Below, piece after piece: positions 1 to 8,689 of a stretch of DNA of 64,000 bases; position 1 is the first letter of the stretch, and each line of letters starts with the position of its first letter. The stretch lies in assembly GCF_041321105.1 (NCBI RefSeq), contig NZ_JBGGWD010000005.1:248001-312000 (forward strand). Reading direction: 5' to 3'. A program made the position numbers and the translations under genes. The notes under the pieces were generated by a model, which saw only the letters and a program-made list of their open reading frames with translations, did no database searches and had not been told where the DNA came from. Source of the stretch: Fibrella musci. GTDB taxonomy: Bacteria > Bacteroidota > Bacteroidia > Cytophagales > Spirosomataceae.

Positions 1-660
1 GATGAGCTTCTCAACGTCGGCAACCTGTTCGTCGGTTAACTCTTTATAGTCGGTAGGAATCCGCTCAAACTCGGCCCCTTTTAGCTCGTAACCAGCTTCT
101 TCGAGGTGTTTTTGGAGCGCGCCGAAGGCTGTAAAATCGCCATAGATCACGATCTGATTGGCTTCTTCGTCAAACTCCAGTTCGTCGGCGCCAAAGTCGA
201 TCAGCTCCAGTTCCAGTTCGTCCATATCGACGCCCTCGGCCGTAATCCGGAACACCGATTTGCGGGTGAACATAAAATCGAGCATCCCCTGCGTACCCAG
301 GCTACCGCCCAGCTTGTTGAAATAGCTGCGGATGTTGGCTACGGTACGATTGAGGTTGTCGGTAGCGGTTTCGATCACGATGCCCACACCATGCGGTGCG
401 TAGCCTTCGTAGACGATCTCTTTGTAGTCTTCCTGCTCTTTCGACGATGCTTTCTTGATCGCCCGCTCCACGTTCTCCTTCGGCATGTTGGCCGCTTTGG
501 CGTTCTGAATCACCGCGCGGAGCCGTCCGTTGGTGTCGGGGTCGGGGCCAGCTGCTTTTACAGCAATCACAATGTCTTTACCAATACGGGTGAAGGTTTT
601 GGCCATCTGCCCCCACCGCTTCATTTTTCGGGCTTTCCGGTATTCAAATGCGCGTCCCAT
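1..660 (-). CDS. YebC/PmpR (TACO1) family protein, 3' part cut by window edge
   Basis: Reading the minus strand from ATG at 660 gives 220 uninterrupted codons to the window edge. The start is MGRAFEYRKARKMKRWGQMA, close to the usual MGRAFEFRKARKMKRW opening of YebC proteins, followed by FTRIGKDI and a long acidic second half (DMDELELELID, EFDEEANQIVIYGDF). YebC/TACO1 proteins bind DNA or the ribosome and act in transcription regulation or in relieving ribosome stalling; which applies here cannot be read from sequence. The family is usually about 235-250 residues, so only a short C-terminal tail is missing. It lies upstream of lysA on the same strand, separated by a heptad hairpin. Confidence 0.93.
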   Translation of the reverse strand, partial: MGRAFEYRKARKMKRWGQMAKTFTRIGKDIVIAVKAAGPDPDTNGRLRAVIQNAKAANMPKENVERAIKKASSKEQEDYKEIVYEGYAPHGVGIVIETATDNLNRTVANIRSYFNKLGGSLGTQGMLDFMFTRKSVFRITAEGVDMDELELELIDFGADELEFDEEANQIVIYGDFTAFGALQKHLEEAGYELKGAEFERIPTDYKELTDEQVADVEKLI

Positions 661-670
661 TTTTCAAACA

Positions 671-755
671 GGTTCAAGGTCTAAAGTTCAATGTCCAAAG
701 GTATCGCCAATTGCTTCGTTGCGCACGTTGAACCTTGGCCTTTGAACTTTAAACC
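671..755. repeat. Heptad-periodic imperfect inverted repeat
   Basis: Four 7-bp words at 671-698 (ggttcaa, ggtctaa, agttcaa, tgtccaa) face four complementary words at 728-755. All fit NGNYYAA in one orientation. The element fills the gap between the YebC start and the lysA stop, both on the minus strand, so it lies between co-directional genes. It could be a terminator or an mRNA-end hairpin; its function is inferred only. Confidence 0.8.
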
Positions 756-760
756 AGCTC

Positions 761-2017
761 TTATATAGTTTCAACTGTTGCTAGTTCAGGTACGTCCACC
801 ATGCCGCGCGTCAGGTCTTCGAAGGTGTCACGCCGACGGATGAGGTGGGCCTCGCCGTCCAGCACGAGCACTTCGGCCGGCCGTTCGCGGAGGTTGTAGT
901 TAGAGGCCATGCTGTATCCGTAAGCACCCGCATTTTCGATGGAGAGCACGTCGCCCATACGTACCTGCGGCAGCATCCGGTCTGTAGCGAAGGTGTCGGT
1001 TTCGCAGATATAGCCAACTACGTCGTAAAGCGTAGGCGCGCCGTCGGGGTTCGATACGTTCACGATGTCGTGCCAGGCGTCGTACATCATGGGCCGAATG
1101 AGGTGGTTCAAACCCGAATCGACCTGTACGAAGGTACGTGTGGGGTTCTGTTTCACCACGTTTACCCCTACGAGCAAATGCCCGGCTTCGCTGACGAGGA
1201 ATTTACCCGGCTCAAACCAAAGTTCGAGCTCGCGACCATACCGATCGCAGAACGCCCCGAACGCCGCCGACACTTTGGCGCCGAGATCGGCCATATCGGT
1301 CACGTAATCGCCTTCGCGGTAAGCCACTTTGAAGCCGCTGCCAAAATCGATAAATTGCAGATCAGGGAAATCGGCAGCCATCTCGAACAGCACATTAGCC
1401 CCGCTCAGGAACGTGTGAGCATCTTTGAAATCGGAGCCGGTGTGCACGTGCAGCCCAACGATATTGAGCGCATACTGGCTCACCAGCCCGACGATCTGCT
1501 GGCGGTAGTCATTCGGAATACCAAATTTCGAGTTAGCGTGCCCCGTCTGGATTTTGATATTGCCGCCATCGGCTACGCTGGGGTTAATGCGCAGGCAGAG
1601 GGAAACGGTTGAGCCGTAGACTTGACCGATCTGCTCCAGCAACGGCAGGCTGTCGACGTTGATTCGCAGCCCCATGTCGATGGCACGCTGAATTTCCGCC
1701 CACGAGTTCCCGCTGGGAGTGTACATAATCTGGCTGGGTACGTACCCAGCCAGCATCGCCAGCCGAGCCTCATTGACCGACACTACGTCGACATCAACCC
1801 CCTGCATCCGCATCAGCTTCAGAATCGACAGGTTAGTCAGGGCCTTGGCGGCGTATTTTATCTTAAGGTTTACGCCCTGGAATGACGAGCGAAACAACTC
1901 GATTTTCTCACTGATTTTTGCCGCGTCGTACACGTAGAGCGGCAGGCCAAACTCCTGAGCAATGGCTAGCGTATGGAGACCCTGAATCTGATAAGGTGAT
2001 TGCTGTTGCGAATGCAT
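761..2017 (-). CDS. lysA: Diaminopimelate decarboxylase
   Basis: The 418-residue protein is a fold-type III PLP enzyme that decarboxylates meso-diaminopimelate to L-lysine in the cytoplasm. Visible motifs are the PLP-lysine site YAAKAL (Lys about 58), HVHTGSD near residue 190, FGSGF, the EPGKFL substrate/PLP motif near 270, the CETDTF cysteine motif near 338 and GAYGYSMASNYN near 365. Length is normal for the family and the ATG at 2017 gives a natural N-terminus. The stop is 6 nt past a heptad hairpin that separates it from the YebC gene. Confidence 0.96.
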   Translation of the reverse strand: MHSQQQSPYQIQGLHTLAIAQEFGLPLYVYDAAKISEKIELFRSSFQGVNLKIKYAAKALTNLSILKLMRMQGVDVDVVSVNEARLAMLAGYVPSQIMYTPSGNSWAEIQRAIDMGLRINVDSLPLLEQIGQVYGSTVSLCLRINPSVADGGNIKIQTGHANSKFGIPNDYRQQIVGLVSQYALNIVGLHVHTGSDFKDAHTFLSGANVLFEMAADFPDLQFIDFGSGFKVAYREGDYVTDMADLGAKVSAAFGAFCDRYGRELELWFEPGKFLVSEAGHLLVGVNVVKQNPTRTFVQVDSGLNHLIRPMMYDAWHDIVNVSNPDGAPTLYDVVGYICETDTFATDRMLPQVRMGDVLSIENAGAYGYSMASNYNLRERPAEVLVLDGEAHLIRRRDTFEDLTRGMVDVPELATVETI

Positions 2018-2084
2018 GATAAACCGAAAACAGGCCGCAAATATACGCAGTTTCGCCGTACAGATGCTTGCTGTCTGCGGGTGG

Positions 2085-3683
2085 TCAGTTTCCCTTTTGT
2101 GCCTGTACAGGGGCAGTAGGGGCCGTATTGTAACGCAGCTTGTTCAGGTAAAACACATCGCGCGGCAGACGATTGCTGCCACGGGGCGGAATGATTTTCT
2201 GATAGCCCGTGGCCACAAAATGAGGTCCGTACCACGCCTGTACGGCATCTTCGGCGCTCGACAATACTTTTTCTGTATCCAGGCCAGTCTGCATTTTTAT
2301 CGGCTCGTCGGCACGCAATACCGAGTCGCGCTCAATGAGTTGCGTGGTAATCTGGGCGTCTTTCGTGTAGGCCAGCACCACCTGCTCGTCATTCGACAGC
2401 ACTTGCACTTTCTGGCTCAGCGCGATGTCGGTTAATTCCTTGATGGGCAGGCAATTATCCCAGACCAGATTCCCCTGCCGGTCAAATTCGCAGATAAACG
2501 CATGCGTATACTGGTAGCCCACCGATGACCGGTCGATGGCTGGGCGGGGCGTGTACGAATAGAAGGGAGCCGCACTGCTCATCGAGTTCAGCAGGAGATT
2601 CCGGTTGTAGAACATCGATGAAGGCGAACTCTTGTATTGTGGGAAATAGACCTCCGCCGCTACCCGTAGCCCCGTGGGCGTCGGCATCAGCTCGTGCACC
2701 AGCAGCCGGTAATGAAATTTGTAATCTTTACCCAACTGTCGGCGTTTCAGCACACGCGCCAATAGCTTTTGCTGCCGCTTCGGGTTCATGTAATTAAAGA
2801 AATTCTTCAGCTTCGAGAAGTCGAAGTAGCGGATCGCCTCGCCCCGGTCGGTCCTGACGGTCATCTTCCCGGTTTCATTGTGGTAAATACGGGTGATGTA
2901 AATTCCCTGCGAATAGGGCGTACAATCGGCGGAGTAGTTGCCCACCAACAGCGATTCGTCGGCGCTGATCGGCAGAATTTTCCCGGTAATCAGGCTTTGT
3001 TGCAATCCATCATACTCGATGATCCGAAGCGGCTTCCCGTCAGGCGAATACGAGCGGACGGCAAACTGACAGCGTTTTTTAGGCGAATGCGTCAGTACGT
3101 GCACTTCCTGCCGAAACGGATCGACTTCCATGCTGCCCAACTCCATATGGTTGACGTACAGCCCCTGGAAAATCCGGAAACTCCGGTCAAACAACGAGAA
3201 CGCCATCACCACCGGCCGCGACCGGTAATAACCCGACAGATAAGCCACGTTGCCCATCACCTTAAACTGACTGATATCCAGCCCGGACGGCATTTGCCCG
3301 TCGTAAAACTCGATCGCGCCATCTTCCAGATTCAGGCGCATGACCGCAATCTTCTCGGAATTGGGCTGGCTATAGAGGTGAAACAAATACTGCTCATTGT
3401 CGAAGGTTTGCATGGGCACATATTTGTCAGGCAGTTTAAACTCAAACGCCCAGCGGGTGGCCAGCGCGGTATCGATTCGGATGAACCGGAACTGATGCGG
3501 CTGTCGCGAATAGTCATCGACACGGTGGTAGGCCACTAGCCCGCCGCGCTCACCGAGGGGCAGCAGGGCATATTTTTCGGTCCACGTTGGCGTGACGGGC
3601 AACTCCAGCCGCGTGGTGTGGGTGAGTTGCGCCAGAGCGGGCCATCCGCAGGCGATAAGTAAGATGGTTAACAGAGAACGCAT
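2085..3683 (-). CDS. Exported protein of unknown function
   Basis: I do not recognise this family. The frame extends upstream to 3752, but the start at 3683 gives a clear signal peptide (MRSLLTILLIACGWPALAQ) and a 532-residue product, so I prefer it. The mature part is rich in short beta-type segments (for example FRFIRIDTALATRWAFEF and VQVLSNDEQVVLAYTKDA) with recurring hydrophobic, charged and turn patterns that could form a beta-propeller; no catalytic motif is evident. The C-terminus has PPRGSNRLPRDVFYLNKLRY. It is transcribed divergently from argS. Likely periplasmic or outer-membrane associated. Confidence 0.8.
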   Translation of the reverse strand: MRSLLTILLIACGWPALAQLTHTTRLELPVTPTWTEKYALLPLGERGGLVAYHRVDDYSRQPHQFRFIRIDTALATRWAFEFKLPDKYVPMQTFDNEQYLFHLYSQPNSEKIAVMRLNLEDGAIEFYDGQMPSGLDISQFKVMGNVAYLSGYYRSRPVVMAFSLFDRSFRIFQGLYVNHMELGSMEVDPFRQEVHVLTHSPKKRCQFAVRSYSPDGKPLRIIEYDGLQQSLITGKILPISADESLLVGNYSADCTPYSQGIYITRIYHNETGKMTVRTDRGEAIRYFDFSKLKNFFNYMNPKRQQKLLARVLKRRQLGKDYKFHYRLLVHELMPTPTGLRVAAEVYFPQYKSSPSSMFYNRNLLLNSMSSAAPFYSYTPRPAIDRSSVGYQYTHAFICEFDRQGNLVWDNCLPIKELTDIALSQKVQVLSNDEQVVLAYTKDAQITTQLIERDSVLRADEPIKMQTGLDTEKVLSSAEDAVQAWYGPHFVATGYQKIIPPRGSNRLPRDVFYLNKLRYNTAPTAPVQAQKGN

Positions 3684-3732
3684 GCAGTCGTAGGCATTGG
3701 CCCATAACCCGAAGCTACATCTTGCCCGCCAA

Positions 3733-3764
3733 TTGCCCAAATCTGGCCGCATTTCGTACTTTTG
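3733..3764 (+). promoter_or_regulatory. Candidate Bacteroidota-type promoter of argS
   Basis: TACTTTTG at 3757-3764 matches the Bacteroidota -7 consensus TAnnTTTG exactly. A TTG at 3733-3735 lies 21 nt upstream as a possible -33 element. The argS ATG is 39 nt downstream of the -7 element. Confidence 0.5.
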
Positions 3765-3802
3765 CGGCCTATTGCCCCCACCCTGATGGGCGTAATCAAC
3801 AC

Positions 3803-5623
3803 ATGGATTTACAAGTCGCGCTTAGTACTGCCATTCAGCAAGCCATTCAGGCCGTTTACGACACAACGGTCGATGATATTCCCCTACAACCCACCAAGAA
3901 AGAGTTTGAAGGCACCTACACCTTCGTTACGTTCGGGCTTACGAAAGCCCTGCGCAAGCCCCCCGTGGCCATCGGGCAGGCCCTTGGCGAGTGGTTGCAG
4001 CAGCACAGCCCGCTGGTGAGTGGTTTCAATGTGGTGCAGGGATTCCTGAACATCAGCCTCTCCGACGCGGCCTACATTCAGTCGCTGAACGGCATTGCCG
4101 CCACGCCCAACTTCGGCACGGCACCCGCCACGAGCGAACCGGGAGCGGGCAACCGGGTACTGGTCGAGTTTTCGTCACCCAACACCAATAAGCCGCTGCA
4201 CCTGGGCCACCTGCGCAACAACTTCCTGGGTGATTCGGTGAGCCGGATTCTCGCCGCCAATGGTTACGACGTCACCAAGGCGTGTCTGGTCAATGACCGG
4301 GGCATTCACATCTGTAAGTCGATGCTGGCGTATCAGAAGTTTGGGCAACAGGCCGACGGTACGTTCGAGACACCCGAATCGTCGGGCCTCAAAGGCGATA
4401 AGCTGATCGGGAAATATTACGTGCTGTTCGATAAAGCCTACAAAGCCGAAGTAGGTACGTTGGTGGCTGGTGGCATGGCGCAGGAGGTTGCCGAAAAACA
4501 GGCCCCTCTGATGCAGGAAGCGCAGGCGATGTTGCGGAAGTGGGAACAGGGCGATGCCGAGACGGTTGCGTTGTGGTCGCAGATGAACAGTTGGGTGTAT
4601 GCCGGTTTTGCCGAAACGTACAAAAAGATTGGCGTCAGCTTCGACAAGACCTATTACGAATCCGACACGTACCTGCTGGGTAAAGATGTCGTTGACGAAG
4701 GCCTGCAAAAGGGAGTTTTCTACCAGAAAGACGATAAATCGGTCTGGATCGACCTCACCGACGAGGGACTGGATCAGAAGCTTGTTTTGCGTGGCGATGG
4801 CACCTCGGTTTATATCACGCAGGATCTGGGCACCACCGACCTTAAGTTCAACGACTTCCACTCGAACCGCTCCATTTGGGTAGTGGGTAACGAGCAGGAT
4901 TACCACTTCAAGGTGCTATTCGCCATCATGAAACGGCTCGGTCGGCCCTACGCCGAAGGTTGTTATCACCTTAGCTACGGCATGGTTGATCTGCCATCGG
5001 GTAAAATGAAGTCGCGCGAGGGTACGGTTGTCGATGCCGACGATCTGGTGGCCGAAGTGGCGCAGGTGGCGGCCGAAGCCGCCGATCAGGCCGCGAAAGG
5101 CAAGCTCGATGAGTTTACTGAAGCCGAAAAGCAGGCCCTCTTCCACATGATCGGGCTGGGCGCGCTGAAGTATTACCTGTTGAAAGTTGACCCGCAGAAA
5201 CGCATGCTCTTCAACCCCGAAGAGTCGGTGGATGTGCATGGGCACACGGGGCCGTTTATCCAGTACACCCACGCCCGGATTCGGTCGGTGTTGCGAAAAG
5301 CCGAAGAGGCCGGTCTGGCAACGACCGGCGCCGTCGACGAAGCTGCCGCGCCGCTGCACGAAACCGAGCAAGACGTGATCGTGCTGCTGGGGCAATATCC
5401 GTTGCGCGTGCGGGAGGCCGGCACCAACTATGCCCCCTCCTACATTGCTCAGTACGTCTATGATTTGGCCAAAGCCTACAACCGGCTGTTTGCCGAGGTG
5501 TCGATCCTGTCGGAGCCGGATCCGGTCAAGACCCATTTCCGACTGCTTCTATCGGCCAAAGTAGCCGAAACCATCCGTCACGGCATGGGGTTATTAGGCA
5601 TCGACGTACCTGAGAAAATGTAA
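3803..5623 (+). CDS. argS: Arginyl-tRNA synthetase
   Basis: The class I synthetase charges tRNA-Arg with arginine. The ATG at 3803 (MDLQVALSTAIQQAIQAVYD) gives 606 residues; an upstream in-frame extension to 3722 looks non-coding. After the N-terminal Add-1 domain come the HIGH-type motif as HLGH near residue 132 (in NTNKPLHLGHLRNN) and the KMSKS-type motif as GKMKSREG near residue 400. The C-terminal anticodon-binding domain carries HTGPFIQYTHARIRS and ends in LLGIDVPEKM. The reading frame is intact. Confidence 0.97.
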   Translation: MDLQVALSTAIQQAIQAVYDTTVDDIPLQPTKKEFEGTYTFVTFGLTKALRKPPVAIGQALGEWLQQHSPLVSGFNVVQGFLNISLSDAAYIQSLNGIAATPNFGTAPATSEPGAGNRVLVEFSSPNTNKPLHLGHLRNNFLGDSVSRILAANGYDVTKACLVNDRGIHICKSMLAYQKFGQQADGTFETPESSGLKGDKLIGKYYVLFDKAYKAEVGTLVAGGMAQEVAEKQAPLMQEAQAMLRKWEQGDAETVALWSQMNSWVYAGFAETYKKIGVSFDKTYYESDTYLLGKDVVDEGLQKGVFYQKDDKSVWIDLTDEGLDQKLVLRGDGTSVYITQDLGTTDLKFNDFHSNRSIWVVGNEQDYHFKVLFAIMKRLGRPYAEGCYHLSYGMVDLPSGKMKSREGTVVDADDLVAEVAQVAAEAADQAAKGKLDEFTEAEKQALFHMIGLGALKYYLLKVDPQKRMLFNPEESVDVHGHTGPFIQYTHARIRSVLRKAEEAGLATTGAVDEAAAPLHETEQDVIVLLGQYPLRVREAGTNYAPSYIAQYVYDLAKAYNRLFAEVSILSEPDPVKTHFRLLLSAKVAETIRHGMGLLGIDVPEKM

Positions 5624-5718
5624 CGTTGTGGTTGACGTTTGGCGTTTTCAGGCCGACGTTGTGCTTCGATTTAGCTATTCCGTTCACTGTCTGTACAAAG
5701 TCAAACCCCAAACGCCCG

Positions 5719-6339
5719 ATGCGTCGCTCAACAAAATTCACCCTGGCAGCCGCGGCTGTCGTTATTCTCATCAGCACTATGTCCTTTTCGCGCCTCATCA
5801 AACACGTTTTCAGTGACAAAGAGGAAGCCCTGTCGGCCCCGGCTACGCTGGAAGCCGCTCCGGCCAAATCGCTCTACGATTTTACGGTAAACAGCCTTTC
5901 GGGGCAGCCGGTCGCGCTGAGCCAGTATAAAGGCAAGAAAGTGGTTATCATGAATACGGCCTCGAAGTGTGGGTACACCCCACAATATGCCGACTGGGAA
6001 GCGTTTTACGAAGCGAACAAAGACAAAGTGGTCGTACTGGGTTTTCCGGCTAACAACTTTGCCAATCAGGAGTCGGGTAGCAATGAAGAGATTGCCTCGT
6101 TCTGCCAGAAGAATTACGGCGTGACGTTCCCGATGTTTGAGAAAGTCGACGTGGTGGGTACCAATCAGGCCCCGCTCTATAAATGGCTGACGACCAAATC
6201 GCTGAACGGCTGGAACGAGCAGGCCCCCGGTTGGAATTTCTGCAAGTATGTCGTCGACGAAACGGGCAAACTCACCCATTTCTTTGCCTCGGGCGTCAAA
6301 CCCAACGATCCGGCTTTCAAAAAAGCAATTGGGATTTAA
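5719..6339 (+). CDS. Exported glutathione peroxidase-family peroxidase
   Basis: The ATG at 5719 (MRRSTKFTLAAAAVVILIS) gives 206 residues with an N-terminal membrane or signal segment, so the enzyme is probably periplasmic or membrane-anchored. It should reduce hydroperoxides, usually with thioredoxin in bacteria. The catalytic tetrad is present: peroxidatic Cys in TASKCGYT, Gln in ANNFANQESGS, and Trp-Asn in GWNFCKY. The usual FPCNQF segment reads FPANNF, so that conserved Cys and first Gln are replaced while the functional Gln remains. A heptad hairpin follows 4 nt after the stop. Confidence 0.92.
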   Translation: MRRSTKFTLAAAAVVILISTMSFSRLIKHVFSDKEEALSAPATLEAAPAKSLYDFTVNSLSGQPVALSQYKGKKVVIMNTASKCGYTPQYADWEAFYEANKDKVVVLGFPANNFANQESGSNEEIASFCQKNYGVTFPMFEKVDVVGTNQAPLYKWLTTKSLNGWNEQAPGWNFCKYVVDETGKLTHFFASGVKPNDPAFKKAIGI

Positions 6340-6343
6340 AAGC

Positions 6344-6445
6344 AGTTCAACGTTTGATGTTCAACGTCTAAGGTTGCGTCGCCTCTTGTTAGATGCTACC
6401 GACCCAACGAAACAACGTTAAACGCTGAACGTTAAACATTGAACA
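6344..6445. repeat. Heptad-periodic imperfect inverted repeat
   Basis: Words agttcaa, cgtttga, tgttcaa, cgtctaa at 6344-6371 face ttaaacg, ctgaacg, ttaaaca, ttgaaca at 6418-6445. The element spans the whole gap between the peroxidase stop (6339) and the menA TTG start (6450), two co-directional genes, so it would also occupy the leader of menA. Confidence 0.75.
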
Positions 6446-6449
6446 GACC

Positions 6450-7343
6450 TTGAAAGCTTGGCTGGCGGCGGCTCGACCGCGCACATTGCCGCTGGCGTTG
6501 GCCAGCATTATTCTTGGTAGTTTTCTGGCGGCCGCAGCCGGTCGGTTTAGCTGGCTGACGTTTGCGCTCGCAGCCCTGACAACCATCTGCTTACAGGTTC
6601 TCTCCAATTTTGCCAACGACTATGGCGATGCCATTTCGGGGAAAGATACGCCCGAGCGCGTTGGTCCCCGGCGAGCCGTAGCCACGGGCGATATTACGAA
6701 AGAAGCCATGCGCCGGGCCATGTACCTCTCAGGTACGTTGTCGCTGGTGTCGGGCGTCTGGTTGCTGGTCGAGGCTACCCGGCAGGCTGGTGCGTGGCTG
6801 TTCTGGGCTTTTCTGATGCTGGGCCTGCTGTGCATCGGGGCGGCGGTCGCGTATACCAATGGCAAGCGTCCCTACGGCTATGCCGGCTACGGCGACATTG
6901 CCGTGTTGCTCTTTTTTGGTTGGGTGGGCGTGCTGGGTACGTTCTTTTTACATACGCAATCGGTGAGTTGGGCGTTGTTACTACCAGCGAGCAGTGTTGG
7001 CTTCTTTGCCACGGGTGTTCTGAACATCAACAACATCCGCGATATCGAAACCGACGCCAAAACCGGCAAGAACTCAATTCCGGTCCGGCTAGGTCGGCCG
7101 GGAGCCATTCGCTATCACTGGCTGCTGTTAGGATCAGGTATGATTTGTGCAGTGATTTATTCTGTGCTGACCGCAGCCGACGCGACCGACTTTCTGTACC
7201 TGCTTGCTTTTCCGCTGTTTGTGCTCAACGGGCGCGCCATTGCACAGCACACCAACCCAGCTGAACTAAATCCCCGACTCGGGCAGCTCGCTATATCGAC
7301 GCTGCTGTTTGTGATCCTGTTCGGTGTGGGCTTACTTTTATAG
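6450..7343 (+). CDS. menA: 1,4-dihydroxy-2-naphthoate polyprenyltransferase
   Basis: This UbiA-superfamily membrane enzyme prenylates 1,4-dihydroxy-2-naphthoate in menaquinone synthesis. The 297-residue frame starts at a TTG (MKAWLAAARPRTLPLALA), matching the usual start of MenA, and no in-frame ATG precedes it. Asp-rich prenyl-diphosphate motifs are NFANDYGDAISGKD near residue 55 and INNIRDIETDAKTGKN near residue 195, with about eight hydrophobic helices. The start lies 4 nt after a heptad hairpin and no Shine-Dalgarno sequence is visible, as is common in Bacteroidota. Confidence 0.93.
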   Translation: MKAWLAAARPRTLPLALASIILGSFLAAAAGRFSWLTFALAALTTICLQVLSNFANDYGDAISGKDTPERVGPRRAVATGDITKEAMRRAMYLSGTLSLVSGVWLLVEATRQAGAWLFWAFLMLGLLCIGAAVAYTNGKRPYGYAGYGDIAVLLFFGWVGVLGTFFLHTQSVSWALLLPASSVGFFATGVLNINNIRDIETDAKTGKNSIPVRLGRPGAIRYHWLLLGSGMICAVIYSVLTAADATDFLYLLAFPLFVLNGRAIAQHTNPAELNPRLGQLAISTLLFVILFGVGLLL

Positions 7344-7468
7344 ATCACGGTGCGCGTATCGGGTACCAAACGGGGACGGATGGTTTTTATCGTAAAAATC
7401 TTTCCACCCATTGCGTAAACCTTCGTGTATTTGCGGTTTACCTTATTAAAACCTCAACTTAATAAACT

Positions 7469-8593
7469 TTGAAACGCTGGATTGCCATTGTGCTCGTAGT
7501 CGTGGTCCTGGGGGGCCTCATTGTGTATAACAAAATTCTAAACCCAGCCCCAGGCGCCGGTGGTCCGGGCGGGGGTGGCGGAGGCGGTGCGCCAGCCGCT
7601 GGCGGTTCGGCTAAAGGTGGCAAAGGCGGTCCCGGTGGACCGGGCGCTAGCGGCCCCACCAATGTCAATGCCTACGTAGTCGTTCCTAAACTCATCGCCA
7701 ATGCGGTGGTGGCCACCGGTTCGCTTGTGGCTAATGAGCAGGTCGACATTTACCCGGAAATCGCTGGCCGGATCGTTGAGATGAACATCCGCGAAGGACA
7801 GCCCGTCGCTAAGGGAGCGCTGTTGATCAAGATTTACGACGGCGACTTGCAGGCCCAACTCCAGAAGTTTCGGGTGGTGCAGGAAAACGCCCAACGCACC
7901 GAAGAACGGAACAAGCAACTGTTGCAGCGCGGTGGTATCAGCCAGCAGGAATATGACATCATCGTCACGAACCTGAAAGGAGCCTTGGCCGACATCGACC
8001 TGACAAAAGCCGCCCTGCGCCGCACCGAAATCAGAGCACCCTTCTCGGGGGTTATCGGCATTCGAAATGTGAGCCCCGGCGCGGTCGTCACCCCGCAGAC
8101 GCTCATCACCCGGCTTCAGCAATTGAATCCCATGAAACTCGACTTTACGGTGCCCGAACGTTACAGCCGCTCGGTCAAGTCGGGCGAGCGGGTGAGCTTT
8201 ACGCTCGACGGTAGCCAAACCAACTTCACGGGTCAGATTTACGCGGTTGAGCCGGATGTGGACGTGGCCACGCGTAGTCTTCGTATCCGGGCGCGGGTTG
8301 CCAACACCAGCCCTGAGTTACGTCCCGGCTCGTTTGCAAAAGTAAATCTTACCTTCCGCGAAGAACGGGCACTCACAATCCCCTCACAAGCGTTACTTCC
8401 GCAGACACGCGGTAAGCAAGTGGTGGTGGTTCGCAATGGAAAAGCCACGTTTGTCGATGTACAGACGGGGATTCGGGATAAGAGCAACATCCAGATTACG
8501 TCGGGCCTTGCTCCCGGCGATACCGTTGTCACGTCAGGTCTGCTTTTTGTGAAGAAAGACGGCCCGGTTAAAGTGGTCAAAGTCAGCAGCTAA
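7469..8593 (+). CDS. RND efflux periplasmic adaptor (HlyD/MexA type)
   Basis: The 374-residue adaptor bridges the RND pump encoded 96 nt downstream to an outer-membrane channel. It starts at TTG (MKRWIAIVLVVVVLGGLIVY) with one membrane helix. Residues about 28-70 are an unusual Gly/Pro/Ala-rich low-complexity stretch. The lipoyl/barrel-sandwich half (VDIYPEIAGRIVEMNIREG), a short coiled-coil hairpin, the second lipoyl half (RAPFSGVIGIRNVSPGAVV) and beta-barrel domains follow. No outer-membrane factor gene is adjacent, so the system probably uses one encoded elsewhere. Confidence 0.92.
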   Translation: MKRWIAIVLVVVVLGGLIVYNKILNPAPGAGGPGGGGGGGAPAAGGSAKGGKGGPGGPGASGPTNVNAYVVVPKLIANAVVATGSLVANEQVDIYPEIAGRIVEMNIREGQPVAKGALLIKIYDGDLQAQLQKFRVVQENAQRTEERNKQLLQRGGISQQEYDIIVTNLKGALADIDLTKAALRRTEIRAPFSGVIGIRNVSPGAVVTPQTLITRLQQLNPMKLDFTVPERYSRSVKSGERVSFTLDGSQTNFTGQIYAVEPDVDVATRSLRIRARVANTSPELRPGSFAKVNLTFREERALTIPSQALLPQTRGKQVVVVRNGKATFVDVQTGIRDKSNIQITSGLAPGDTVVTSGLLFVKKDGPVKVVKVSS

Positions 8594-8600
8594 CCTTTTA

Positions 8601-8682
8601 CGTTTAAGGTTTGACGTCTGCTGTTTAACGTGGCTCTACCTGACAGCGTAAACGTTAAACAGTAGACGTCAAACCTTGAACC
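8601..8682. repeat. Heptad-periodic imperfect inverted repeat between adaptor and pump
   Basis: Five 7-bp words at 8601-8635 (cgtttaa, ggtttga, cgtctgc, tgtttaa, cgtggct) face five at 8648-8682. Word 2 and word 4 pair perfectly and word 3 at 6 of 7, although the words differ from each other. It fills the gap inside an apparent efflux operon, so a simple full terminator role is unlikely; attenuation or RNA stabilisation is possible. Confidence 0.8.
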
Positions 8683-8689
8683 TCAACTT

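Noticed and set aside
5624..5718. Possible decayed heptad hairpin between argS and the peroxidase gene
   Set aside because: Words such as ggttgac and gtttggc occur in 7-bp register, but the opposing arm is short and weak, so I did not list it as an element.
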